NCBI GenBank assembly: GCA_963575745.1
Contig: CAUYUJ010020158.1
Span: 1 to 64,000 of the forward strand
Reading direction: 5' to 3'
Origin: Prorocentrum cordatum
Lineage: Eukaryota; Sar; Dinophyceae; Prorocentrales; Prorocentraceae
DNA: 64,000 nt
Within the stretch, counting starts at the first letter, position 1. Each line of letters opens with the position of its first letter. Below the pieces are notes generated by a model. The model was not told the origin of the DNA and did not search any database. It saw nothing but the letters and a program-made list of their open reading frames with translations. A program made the translations under genes and the position numbers. Shown piece by piece: positions 11,584-19,409 of this stretch.

Positions 11584-12789
11584 TCACTTCGGCTTGCCGC
11601 GCCTGCCTCGGGCTCGGCCTGTCGTGCTCGGACGGCCCGTGGTGAGAACTCTGCCCCCGTCGAAATTGGGGAGCTCGACGGGGCAGCCGCGCGCCCGCCT
11701 GAGCTCCTTCAGCAGCGAACGCGCCAGCGGAAACTGCGAGACAGGCGACTCCTCGATGCACTTCGCCACGGCCTCGGCAAGCGCTGCCCAAAAGGCGACG
11801 CCCTCGCGCACCTGCGTCTCCGTCATCTTGGCGAGCTGGCCGACCAGGACGTGTGTCTTGGTGTACCTCTGCAGCGCCGTCGTAGTCTGCCACCTCCCTT
11901 TGCGGCGAGCCGCCTCCAAGCAGCCGCCTCCAGCCACGAAGCTGGCCGCCCCCGAGTGCCAAATGGCATGTGGGGGGCCCATGCCGGGCAAGCCCACCGC
12001 CTCCAGCGCCTTGTGCCACTGGCGCCTGAATTTGTCCTGCGCCACGGGGAAGACCAGGTCCTTCGCCGAGCAGTGCCTCAGCGATCCGCGCAACACGGCC
12101 GCTGTCACCGGCCACGAGATCACGACGCCCTGGTTCGCTCCCGTCTTGACCTTCTCGCCTCTCTCGCGCCTGCCGAGGGTAAGCGCGAGCTGCCCACCAG
12201 GGCCCTCCACGACGTCCTCGGCGCGAAGTTGACCCCAGTCCTGCTTCCTGAGCCAGCCGTCCAGCTGCGTCAGCACCGCGGACCCCTCGATCAGCTGCCC
12301 ACTGCGAAAGAGCCTGCAAATGACCAGGGCCACCGCCTCCATGGGAACAGGCGCGCCCTCGCCCAGCTGTCCGAGTCGGAGCCACGACTTCATCGCCCTC
12401 GCCGATGTCGGTAGGCGATCCCTGTGGTCCTGAAAGACGTGCATGAACCCGTTGAACAGCATGTTGGCGCGCCCGAAGCTGACCTGCCGCACGTAGCACA
12501 TGTCCGAGAGATAGTCCGCTAGCGTCTGGTCGCGCGCCTCGAAAGTGTCGAAGTCGAGCTGGTTCCGCTTCGCGTCCACCAAGAACTCACGCACCGCCTT
12601 CTGGTAGGCCAAATTGGTCGCGTCGTCGACGGCATGAACGATCAGGCGGTTCGTGAAGAGCAGTTTGTCCCGCTGCGCCTCCTCCCAGGCTCGAGCCCCC
12701 TTCTTGGCCAGCGGGGGCGGTGCCACCGCAGCGCTGCGCTTGGTCGTGCATGTTCGGTAACCGCCACTGTCACCGACGGCTCCCCCTCT
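11584..12789 (-). CDS. Tyrosine recombinase of the retrotransposon
   Basis: About 400 residues ending at TGA 11584-11586. The N-terminal part (AYQKAVREFLVDAKRNQLDF) looks like the core-binding region. The catalytic part has a box with GQLRAEDV, then HAIWHSGAASFVAGGG, GRWQTTTALQRYTKTH and the presumed nucleophile Tyr at 11863-11865. The usual HxxR box reads H-A-I-W, with the Trp codon TGG at 11959-11961, so a catalytic Arg seems lost; CGG to TGG would explain it. The frame lies -1 to the RT ORF and has no Met before its core region (the first is in MCYVRQ), so translation by frameshift from the RT ORF is likely. I see no obvious slippery heptamer. It would integrate the circular DNA copy. Confidence 0.82.
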   Translation of the reverse strand, partial: RGGAVGDSGGYRTCTTKRSAAVAPPPLAKKGARAWEEAQRDKLLFTNRLIVHAVDDATNLAYQKAVREFLVDAKRNQLDFDTFEARDQTLADYLSDMCYVRQVSFGRANMLFNGFMHVFQDHRDRLPTSARAMKSWLRLGQLGEGAPVPMEAVALVICRLFRSGQLIEGSAVLTQLDGWLRKQDWGQLRAEDVVEGPGGQLALTLGRRERGEKVKTGANQGVVISWPVTAAVLRGSLRHCSAKDLVFPVAQDKFRRQWHKALEAVGLPGMGPPHAIWHSGAASFVAGGGCLEAARRKGRWQTTTALQRYTKTHVLVGQLAKMTETQVREGVAFWAALAEAVAKCIEESPVSQFPLARSLLKELRRARGCPVELPNFDGGRVLTTGRPSTTGRARGRRGKPK

Positions 12790-12809
12790 AGCAAGCAACG
12801 CCCCGAAGG

Positions 12810-15782
12810 CTACAAATGTGCTGATCCAGCAGCTTCGCCTCGCCGGTCTTGCCGCTGATGAAATAGCCGCTGTAGTCGTCGAGGGACACCTCGTGCTACG
12901 TGCTGCTTCACCGTCTCCTCCGCCGCGCCTATGGGCAGCCCTCGCGACGGCCCGTCCGCCAGATTGAGCTCCGACGGGACCCACCCGTAGTAGCCCCTGA
13001 TCCTGCAGACCATCTGGATGATCGCCCCTATGCGGCACAGGTGCAGGATGTCCTTCGCCGACGACCGTCCTTTCTGCAACGCTCCCAACGACACCAGGGA
13101 ATCCGTAAAGATCAGGATCCTGTGCCCCCAGGCCTGCGACGTCCTGCTCAGATGCCTCAAAGTGGCCACCACCGTCCTCAGCTCCTGTATGTTGTTGTGC
13201 TCGCTGTGAGTCCACCGCCCGCAGAAGAGCACGTGCCAGCGCCGCTTCAGCCAGTCGGGGCCCAGCGGCGTCGTAGTGCCCGTAGCCTTGGCGACCTGCG
13301 TGCGGCCAGCTCTCAGCCTCACCCTTGCCCCCGATGGTATCGTATCCCACACGGGCTCCAGCTGACTGACCACCTCCGCGTACGCCCTGCACAGCTCCAA
13401 AGGGTAGGCACAGGCCAGCTGGGTCCACCTGAGCCCGCACGGCGACTTCCCCCTCAACTCCTGATGCGGCTTCCCCGTGCGGCTGCAGCACCAAAAGGAC
13501 CCAGTGCACCTCCTCGCCAGGCTCGTCATCTCCTTCACGCTCGTGACGAATGCGGTGGGCTTCTTCCAGATCTCCCCGAACATGCAGTAGTCCAGCTCCA
13601 CCCTCCAAACGTCTACCTTCGCCAAAACCTCCACGATGGGCGGGAAGCTCCAGATGTAGCTGCCCGCGGGGTTCTCCATGGTGAACGGTATGGCCAGGCT
13701 CACGCAGATCTTGATCACCTCCACAGCCACCAGGCACAGTAGGTTCCCCTCGTCTAGCTTGGCCCGGCTCGCGTCGTCCAAGTCGGCGAAGCCCCAGATG
13801 TGCTCTGCCGAGCGCAAGGGCGGGGACCGCGCCTTCGAAAAGGTGGCGCAAGGCGGTGCGATATGCACCCACCAATACCAGCCCTGGCGCAGCCTCCGCA
13901 GCAAAAGCTCCAGGTTCTCGCTCACCAAGACGCCGTACTCGATCCCCTCCGAAATGTCCCAGGCCTCGCCCCAGGAGTTGGTGAGCTCCCTGATGGCGTC
14001 CAGCAGTCTCGACGACCCAGAGAACAGCTCCAGTACCCCCGGACGTCCTGTTCGAGGTCGAGCTGGCAAATCCTCCTCGTCCCCGACTGCCTCCACCTCC
14101 CTTTCGAGCTCGGTGTAGGCCTCCTCCACCTGGGGGCCCCAGAGGCCCTCGGTCCCCCGGGCTGCCTCGGCTCGGGCCTCCTCGGGGTCGCAGTCGCACG
14201 CCAACGAGCCGTACCCCTCGTCCGACGCGTCCGTCATGTAAGCTCTCGGCCACCATGGCGCCTCCAGGTCCGACTCCATGTAGATCGAGAGGCTCGCCAC
14301 CGCCGAAAGCTCGCTCTTGACCACCTCGGGCCACCTCCTCGGGATGCTGGCCTCCTCCTCGTCGTAGCCCCTGATCCACCTGTAGGTCTCGTCCAGGATT
14401 GAGAAGTCAGGCCTGAAGACCATCATCGTCCAGGTCCAGTGGCCCACCAGACTTGCCAGCACCGAGGGCGGGATACTGGCCTCCAGCAGCAGAGCCTCTG
14501 TCGCCAGGACCAGCTCCGCAAACTTCTTCGTCTGAACCCTCAGCACGTAAGGCCTCGAGGCTGGAATTGTCAGCCCGACGCCCGCGGCAAGTCCCTCTCC
14601 CCAGTCCTCCTTGTGGATCGCGAGGCCCTTCTTGTTCAGGAGCTGCTTCACCTCCTCCTTGTCCCGCACGATGTCCTCCTCCTCGCCGGGCCCCTTCAAG
14701 GTGAACCCGATGTAGTCGTCGATGTACAGCATGAGGATCAGCTTCACCGCCAGCTCCGAGGTCGTACCAAAACTCGGTGTCGGCTTGCCATAGGTTATGG
14801 TCGGCGCCCTCAAAGCCTCGAAGCTCGCCTCCAGACAGGTATGCGCCAAAAAGACCGCCCAGGCTGACCCCATCACCAAGCTCGCCGCTCCTAGCCCAAT
14901 CTCCGAGGTCGTGGGCTCCTGGAAGTTCAACCCGTTCTCCTGACCGTACTGGTACAGCTCCTGCGGCGAAACACCCTCCACGACAAAGAACTCCGCCAGC
15001 ACCGATCCCCAATGCAGCCGATAAAACCAATCCGGCACGTCGCCCTGGAAGGAGTAAAGCCGCCGTCCATGCAAGATCACCTCGTCCAACTCCAACAGAG
15101 CCAGGCCAGCTGGACTCCCCAGTGGCACCCAAGGCGGGTCGTGAAAGAGGACGTTCACTTTCCTGCAATCCCAGATGAGCCTGCTTTTGAGCACTTCCCC
15201 TGAGTCGGGCTCGACGTCCTTCGCCACCGTGAAGAGCCCTACTTTCTCGCGCACCTCCTTCACGTAGGTCAGCATGCCCGCCTGGTACATGCGGGCCAGG
15301 AGCTCCAACTTCACGCACTTGCTCCTCAGCGCCGGGTCCGAGTAGCTCTTCGTCATCTCGTACCTCTCCCAGTCCACCTCGCCCGAGCCCCGGACCATCA
15401 GCTTCTCGCATGAATCGATATAGCTGCCTGCACAGGCCGACAGGTCCTGGACACGAATCGGCACCGTACCTGGGCTGGGCAATGAGACCTGCTCCGCGCG
15501 CAAGGGGCACAAGTCCCCCTTCTTGTATCTCGTCACCTTCCTGTTGTCCTCCTTCCTCTTTACCGTCGTAAAGTAGCCGCTGCCCGTCGTCTCGCCCAGG
15601 CGGCTGAGGGCCGCCTTCCCGTCGTCGATGTTGCCCCAGCCCGCTCGCATTGCGTGCCGGTCCCAGATGTCGCTGATGATCTTCTTCTGGAGCGGGCTGC
15701 TCGCCGTCCACACCTCCTTCGCCACCTCCTCCGTCTTCAGGGGGGACGGGGCCAGCCAGCCGTTCGCACAACCCATGGCCAT
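12810..15782 (-). CDS. RT-RNase H polyprotein with embedded C5-methyltransferase-like domain
   Basis: 990 codons from the first ATG after an upstream TGA. RT: SRLIWDCRKVN near residue 200, motif A FQGDVPDWFY (Asp248), motif C YIDD at 353-356 (14715-14726). RNase H: TDAS (Asp518), then NIQEL (Glu867), FTDS (Asp894) and LADGPSR (Asp943), so all four acidic residues are present. Between Asp518 and Glu867 lies an insert holding VLELFSGSSRL at 583-593 (C5-MTase motif I), PPCATFS at 643-649 (motif IV, Cys645 at 13848-13850) and MENP at 702-705 (motif VI-like). The protein would copy the element RNA; the role of the methyltransferase-like part is unknown. RT, RNase H and intactness are seen; methylation activity is inference. 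Confidence 0.9.
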   Translation of the reverse strand: MAMGCANGWLAPSPLKTEEVAKEVWTASSPLQKKIISDIWDRHAMRAGWGNIDDGKAALSRLGETTGSGYFTTVKRKEDNRKVTRYKKGDLCPLRAEQVSLPSPGTVPIRVQDLSACAGSYIDSCEKLMVRGSGEVDWERYEMTKSYSDPALRSKCVKLELLARMYQAGMLTYVKEVREKVGLFTVAKDVEPDSGEVLKSRLIWDCRKVNVLFHDPPWVPLGSPAGLALLELDEVILHGRRLYSFQGDVPDWFYRLHWGSVLAEFFVVEGVSPQELYQYGQENGLNFQEPTTSEIGLGAASLVMGSAWAVFLAHTCLEASFEALRAPTITYGKPTPSFGTTSELAVKLILMLYIDDYIGFTLKGPGEEEDIVRDKEEVKQLLNKKGLAIHKEDWGEGLAAGVGLTIPASRPYVLRVQTKKFAELVLATEALLLEASIPPSVLASLVGHWTWTMMVFRPDFSILDETYRWIRGYDEEEASIPRRWPEVVKSELSAVASLSIYMESDLEAPWWPRAYMTDASDEGYGSLACDCDPEEARAEAARGTEGLWGPQVEEAYTELEREVEAVGDEEDLPARPRTGRPGVLELFSGSSRLLDAIRELTNSWGEAWDISEGIEYGVLVSENLELLLRRLRQGWYWWVHIAPPCATFSKARSPPLRSAEHIWGFADLDDASRAKLDEGNLLCLVAVEVIKICVSLAIPFTMENPAGSYIWSFPPIVEVLAKVDVWRVELDYCMFGEIWKKPTAFVTSVKEMTSLARRCTGSFWCCSRTGKPHQELRGKSPCGLRWTQLACAYPLELCRAYAEVVSQLEPVWDTIPSGARVRLRAGRTQVAKATGTTTPLGPDWLKRRWHVLFCGRWTHSEHNNIQELRTVVATLRHLSRTSQAWGHRILIFTDSLVSLGALQKGRSSAKDILHLCRIGAIIQMVCRIRGYYGWVPSELNLADGPSRGLPIGAAEETVKQHVARGVPRRLQRLFHQRQDRRGEAAGSAHL
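13503..14036 (-). other. C5-cytosine methyltransferase-like domain nested in RNase H
   Basis: Residues 583-760 of the RT protein. Motif I (ELFSGSSRL, SAM-binding type), motif IV (PPCATFS, catalytic-Cys type) and a motif VI-like ENP are in the right order. I cannot see a clear QxRxR motif VIII or a target-recognition region, and the unit is short for a complete enzyme. It is unlike the N6-adenine Dam-like domain of classic DIRS1, which carries DPPY-type motifs. It could be a catalytically changed remnant. Confidence 0.65.
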
Positions 15783-16219
15783 GCTCTTGATCGCTGAGAG
15801 TCCGCCTCCATGTAACCCTCAGGCTGCTCGATCCCAGTCCCGAGCTCGATCGCCTCGTAGTCAAAGGGAAAGGCAGGCTCGGTAAGGTCCTCAGCGGATC
15901 GCGCTCCCGAGGATCCATTAGCGACGTCCAGGAAAGGCTCCACCTGGTGTCCTGCACCACGATGCACAGGTTGACCAGCTCGCGGAAAGGGAGTCTCGGG
16001 AGCGTCGAATTCGACCTCCTCCGACTCGAAAATCGCCCAGTCGGTGAGCACCTCCCAGGCTGGCTCAAAGAACACCCAAGTCAGCAGGCCCACGAGGACC
16101 CAGACCAGGACGGTGCCGCGTGACAGCCGGGTAGAGGCCGTCGAACTAGCCGAGCAGCGTGGTGTAGTGCCTGCAGCACGCGCTTGGCCAGTGCTTACCA
16201 CGATCGCACCGGCCGCAAC
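15783..16219 (-). CDS. Inter-ORF region with hydrophobic frame
   Basis: Between the gag-like stop and the RT start. One minus-strand frame from about 16145 to 15960 reads RLSRGTVLVWVLVGLLTWVF, then an acidic tail (FESEEVEFDAPETPF). It has a single predicted membrane-type segment. It may be a small ORF, or part of a polyprotein linked to gag by a frameshift. Confidence 0.3.
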
Positions 16220-18334
16220 CTATTCGCCCTCTGCGCCGCCTCCCCCGACACCACTCTGGTTCAAGTGCTTGTTCAGGGTCGCGCGGCGCCTCAGCTTCTC
16301 CAGCACATCCTCGTCGGCCTTCAAGTTCTCGGTGTCGCGGTCGCCGTCCACGCGCAGGTACTCCTCCGCCAGCGTCCAGTCGACCTTGGACTTCCACTTC
16401 CCGTTGTTCTGCGCCTTGGGGCGCTGCCAGTCGGCGCGGCACTGCACCCGCTCGTAGGCCTTCCAAATCGAGTACAGCCGCAGGCAGGTGAGCTCGGACG
16501 CTTGGCTGTTGATAAGTGCGTCGTGCTCGCCCGAGCTCATCATGCGGTCCAACACCATCGCCAGCATGTTCACCTCGTTGGCCACCGAGGCGGTCTGCAG
16601 CTCCTTCGAGCGTAGCCACTCCTGCGTCTCGATGCGCGCGGTGCGACCTCCTCGATAGAGCTTCGCCAGCACCGTTGGAGCCACACGTGTACGAACGCCT
16701 CCCACCTGTGACCCGATGGAGGGCCTGTACTGCTGCAGCACGTTCAGAAGACTATCCCTCGGGTTGGCGGACTCCAACTTCAACTGCACAATCTGGTCCT
16801 TCAGCGGGTCGTCCAAGTCGTTGCCGATCTTATCCCAGGATCCACTGCTGCCACTGCTGCTGACCGGTGTAGGCGTAGACCCAGCCGTCGCCCGAGCAGA
16901 GTCGCGCTGCACCACTCCCTCGTGCTCGTTCAGCTTCCGAATGAAGGCGTCGATGTCGTCCGAGCTGGGAGCGCCCCCACCCGCGGCAGCCCGAAGCGGG
17001 CTGCCCTCGCCAACCGAAGTCTCCGCTGGAGGCGGATGGTTGGGCGGCGGCAAGGGCGGCCCAGCGGAGGCCCCCTCGCGCATCTTGTCCTTTAGGTCGA
17101 TCATTGCCGAGGCCAACTCCGCCTGACCCCTCGCCAACTCCGAAAAGAGGGCCTTTGCGTCGGGCTCGTCGTCGCTGTCACTCACGTCGCGGCCGCCCAC
17201 CAACAACGCGCCTTCCGTGTCCGTGTCGCTCTCGGTGTCTGACCCGTCCGAGGTCTCGTCGTCCTTCGCGCTGGTGTAGAACCAGGCCGCGTAGCCCAGC
17301 ACGAGCACGCCTCCTATCACGCAGATGATCTTCTCCAAGTCTCCGTTCTCGTACAGCTCGGTCAGGAACTCCACGAACGACTGCGCGTCCTCCACGGCCT
17401 GTAAGGCCGCGCGCACCGCGTGGTACCCGCTGCTCACCCACGAGCCCAGCTCGAAATAGCGCCACACGCGCCAGCACAGGAAGGACACCGATCTCCACGC
17501 TCCGACGGTACGATAGCTCCAGCCGGCCACCATCACGGTCGTCACGCTCTTGAACATCCAGCTCGCCATCTGCGTCTTCGACGACGGCTTCCGCTTCTTG
17601 CCCTCCTTCTTGGCCGCCGCCGTCCTGGCCTCGGCCTCCTTCAGCTCCGACCTCGCGATCAGCCGCTCCGACGCGATCAGCGCGGCGTCCCGCTGCTTCT
17701 CCGTCAGCCCCGGGTGCTCCGTCCAAACGACCCCACGATGGGGGTTGGACAAAGCGAACTTCTTGTCCCGCAAGTTCACGAACACCACGCGCTGCGTCGG
17801 GTCCACCGCCGTCCACACCGTGCTCTTCGCGGCACCGACCCTGCTGATCAGCAAGAGGACGACCCCAGTCGGTTTCGTCTGCGACTTGAGGTACAACCGA
17901 TTCCACCTCGCCCAGGGCGCCATGTAGCTGGCCTTGTTGCCCGCCCAAGCGTGCTCGGCGCCCTCCGCGCCGCCCTCGAAGAGCGGCTCGCTGTCGGACT
18001 CCTCCTCCTCCTCCGCGTCGCCGAAGAAGGAGAGCGCCGGGGAGATCGCCTCCCACTCGCTGGCAAGCACCGCCAGCGCCAGGGCCCAGCCGATGGGCCC
18101 AGCGCGCGCCGTGGTGCCCCAGGGCCCGACGGCGCCGCGGCCTCCGCGAGGCCGAGCCGATCGCCCGCGGCGGCGGGCCCGCGCGCACCTGCAGGGTTGG
18201 GTGCTTTCACAGGCTCGGAGAGCGGGCCTGGCCCGCCACCAAACCCTTCGAGCCGAAACTGCAGCCAAATACAATGGTTCAAAAATTGCTTGCGTACCCC
18301 CCCCCCCTCGGCGCCTCCTCCAATACACAGGCAA
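16220..18334 (-). CDS. Gag-like ORF1 of the tyrosine-recombinase retrotransposon
   Basis: 704 codons open from an ATG (18334) inside the A1 repeat to TAG 16220-16222. The first ~100 residues are Arg-rich repeat translation, so the real start may be Met138 at 17923 (MAPWARWNRLYLKS). Features: an acidic run near 108-115, a Lys-rich stretch near 240-255, one hydrophobic segment near 336-353 (IICVIGGVLVLGYAAWFY), an Asp/Ser-rich linker near 358-390, a Pro-rich part and a helical C-terminal third. There is no CCHC knuckle. Position and context support a structural, RNA-packaging role; no sequence family was recognised. Confidence 0.65.
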   Translation of the reverse strand: MPVYWRRRRGGGGTQAIFEPLYLAAVSARRVWWRARPALRACESTQPCRCARARRRGRSARPRGGRGAVGPWGTTARAGPIGWALALAVLASEWEAISPALSFFGDAEEEEESDSEPLFEGGAEGAEHAWAGNKASYMAPWARWNRLYLKSQTKPTGVVLLLISRVGAAKSTVWTAVDPTQRVVFVNLRDKKFALSNPHRGVVWTEHPGLTEKQRDAALIASERLIARSELKEAEARTAAAKKEGKKRKPSSKTQMASWMFKSVTTVMVAGWSYRTVGAWRSVSFLCWRVWRYFELGSWVSSGYHAVRAALQAVEDAQSFVEFLTELYENGDLEKIICVIGGVLVLGYAAWFYTSAKDDETSDGSDTESDTDTEGALLVGGRDVSDSDDEPDAKALFSELARGQAELASAMIDLKDKMREGASAGPPLPPPNHPPPAETSVGEGSPLRAAAGGGAPSSDDIDAFIRKLNEHEGVVQRDSARATAGSTPTPVSSSGSSGSWDKIGNDLDDPLKDQIVQLKLESANPRDSLLNVLQQYRPSIGSQVGGVRTRVAPTVLAKLYRGGRTARIETQEWLRSKELQTASVANEVNMLAMVLDRMMSSGEHDALINSQASELTCLRLYSIWKAYERVQCRADWQRPKAQNNGKWKSKVDWTLAEEYLRVDGDRDTENLKADEDVLEKLRRRATLNKHLNQSGVGGGGAEGE

Positions 18335-18435
18335 TATTGGGGGGGCAGGGGGGTACGCAAGGAAATTCTGGGTGACGATTCGGCGGCTAAATCATTTACC
18401 GATGCTACTGTAAAAGTGTGTTCTGAAAACGCGTA
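18252..18435 (-). repeat. Split direct repeat A1
   Basis: 184 bp, the 5' end of the element on the minus strand. Its hairpin arms are at 18289-18302 and 18348-18361. Relative to A2 the stem carries a paired change (18295 T with 18355 A; A2 has 10875 C with 10933 G). Confidence 0.9.
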
Positions 18436-18938
18436 CCCTGAATCCCTCGCGCTGGGCAAGGCGCCTCCGATAGGGGGGGCTGGTGCTTGGCGATGGTCCA
18501 GTCGAAGGCGTCGTCATTCTTCCTTTGCGCATGCAGCTGAATGAGAACGTCCTCAGTGAACGCATCCACGCACTCGCGCAATTCAAACCGCGGCGCCGCG
18601 CCATCTTCCCCCGGCGCGGAACGTGCCGCTGCGACGTCGTTCGCGCTGAAGTTCCGCCTGCTCAGCAGATCGAGGGCCCCCCCCTCGTCTCGCGGGCGGT
18701 TCCACGGCCGATAGTGGCGGGTCGGAAGGCGGGGGCGGGGGAGGGGGCAGGCCGAGGGGCGGCGCCGACCGCCCAGTGCTGAAATGGTTGCTAGGAGGAG
18801 GAGGAACAGCATCAGGAGAAGGAGGGGGGAGGTGAAAGCGGGGGGGGGGGTGAGGGGGGCTGGGCGCGGCGTGGAGAGTGCGGGGAATGGGGGGGGGGCG
18901 AGGAGGGGAGAAGAAGGGGAAAGGGGGGAAGGATGACT
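18436..18938 (-). CDS. Coding-like scrap beside the element
   Basis: Immediately outside A1 the minus strand reads CPARGIQGT in one direction and FELRECVDAFTEDVLIQLHA upstream (about 18490-18600). Composition is coding-like over about 50 codons, with no family recognised. The rest, 18700-18938, is purine-rich low-complexity sequence. Confidence 0.3.
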
Positions 18939-19150
18939 GGCGGATGATCCGCTCGGCGGTTGAACCGCTGAATTTTGGAAGAGGAGGAGGATGCTGCTCT
19001 TCTTCTTTCCAAACGGTTTTGCCCGTGCGCATGCGTCCGTTGAAGATGTTGCGAGTTCACCCCGCGCGCCTCTGCGCACTGGGCGCTTCCCCGAGCTCGC
19101 GTTGCGCCCCTATGTGACTAGCAGGGCAGTCGAGGCTAGCGCGTTCGCGC

Positions 19151-19179
19151 GCCATCCGTGGCACTGCCCGCGTCATGGC
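19151..19179. repeat. 29-bp near-palindrome, copy 1
   Basis: GCCATCCGTGGCACTG followed by CCCGCGTCATGGC. The ends (GCCAT/ATGGC) and the inner arms nearly pair. A copy with one difference lies at 24600-24628. Both lie in gaps of the minus-strand gene run. Confidence 0.6.
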
Positions 19180-19409
19180 GACGTGCAGGGCTACTCGAGC
19201 GAGCGGTTGATGCCACCCCCGCGTCGGCAGGGCGGATCCTGGCGCCCGCGCTGGCGGTGCGCGGCGCGCGCCGCGCGACTGCGGCACGCGGGCGCGCTTC
19301 CGCCTCCAGATCGCAAGCCGCGAGTTTCACATTTTACCCGAAGTCACGCGTGCACGCGATGAGTTGCACCCGTGGTATCTGGGGGCGCAGGCGGCCCAGA
19401 CCGACGTGC

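Larger units (their letters stand above)
10516..18435 (-). mobile_element. Tyrosine-recombinase retrotransposon with split direct repeats
   Basis: A 7,920-bp unit. Read on the minus strand it is A1 (18435-18252), gag-like ORF, RT-RNase H ORF, tyrosine recombinase, B1 (11297-11013), A2 (11013-10832), B2 (10800-10516). This A1-ORFs-B1-A2-B2 order is the split-direct-repeat layout known from PAT, Ngaro and related DIRS-order elements, which copy through a circular intermediate and integrate with a tyrosine recombinase, leaving no target-site duplication. RT and RNase H catalytic residues are intact. One recombinase box is altered. B1 and B2 differ at about 6 of 285 positions, so the insertion is fairly young. 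Confidence 0.88.

Noticed and set aside
12900-13742. 280-codon plus-strand frame opposite RNase H and MTase
   Set aside because: Antisense shadow; composition is Pro/Arg/Gln-rich with no motif.
12823-14379. 5' part of the long minus-strand frame that ends in the recombinase
   Set aside because: Upstream of about 12790 this frame is Gly/Arg-rich out-of-frame translation of RT-RNase H; only the part after that is recombinase.
14407-16068. 553-codon minus-strand frame overlapping the RT ORF
   Set aside because: Gly/Arg-rich shadow of the RT frame; the RT motifs are in the 990-codon frame.
17420-18544. 374-codon plus-strand frame opposite gag
   Set aside because: Arg/Pro/His-rich antisense shadow of the gag-like ORF.
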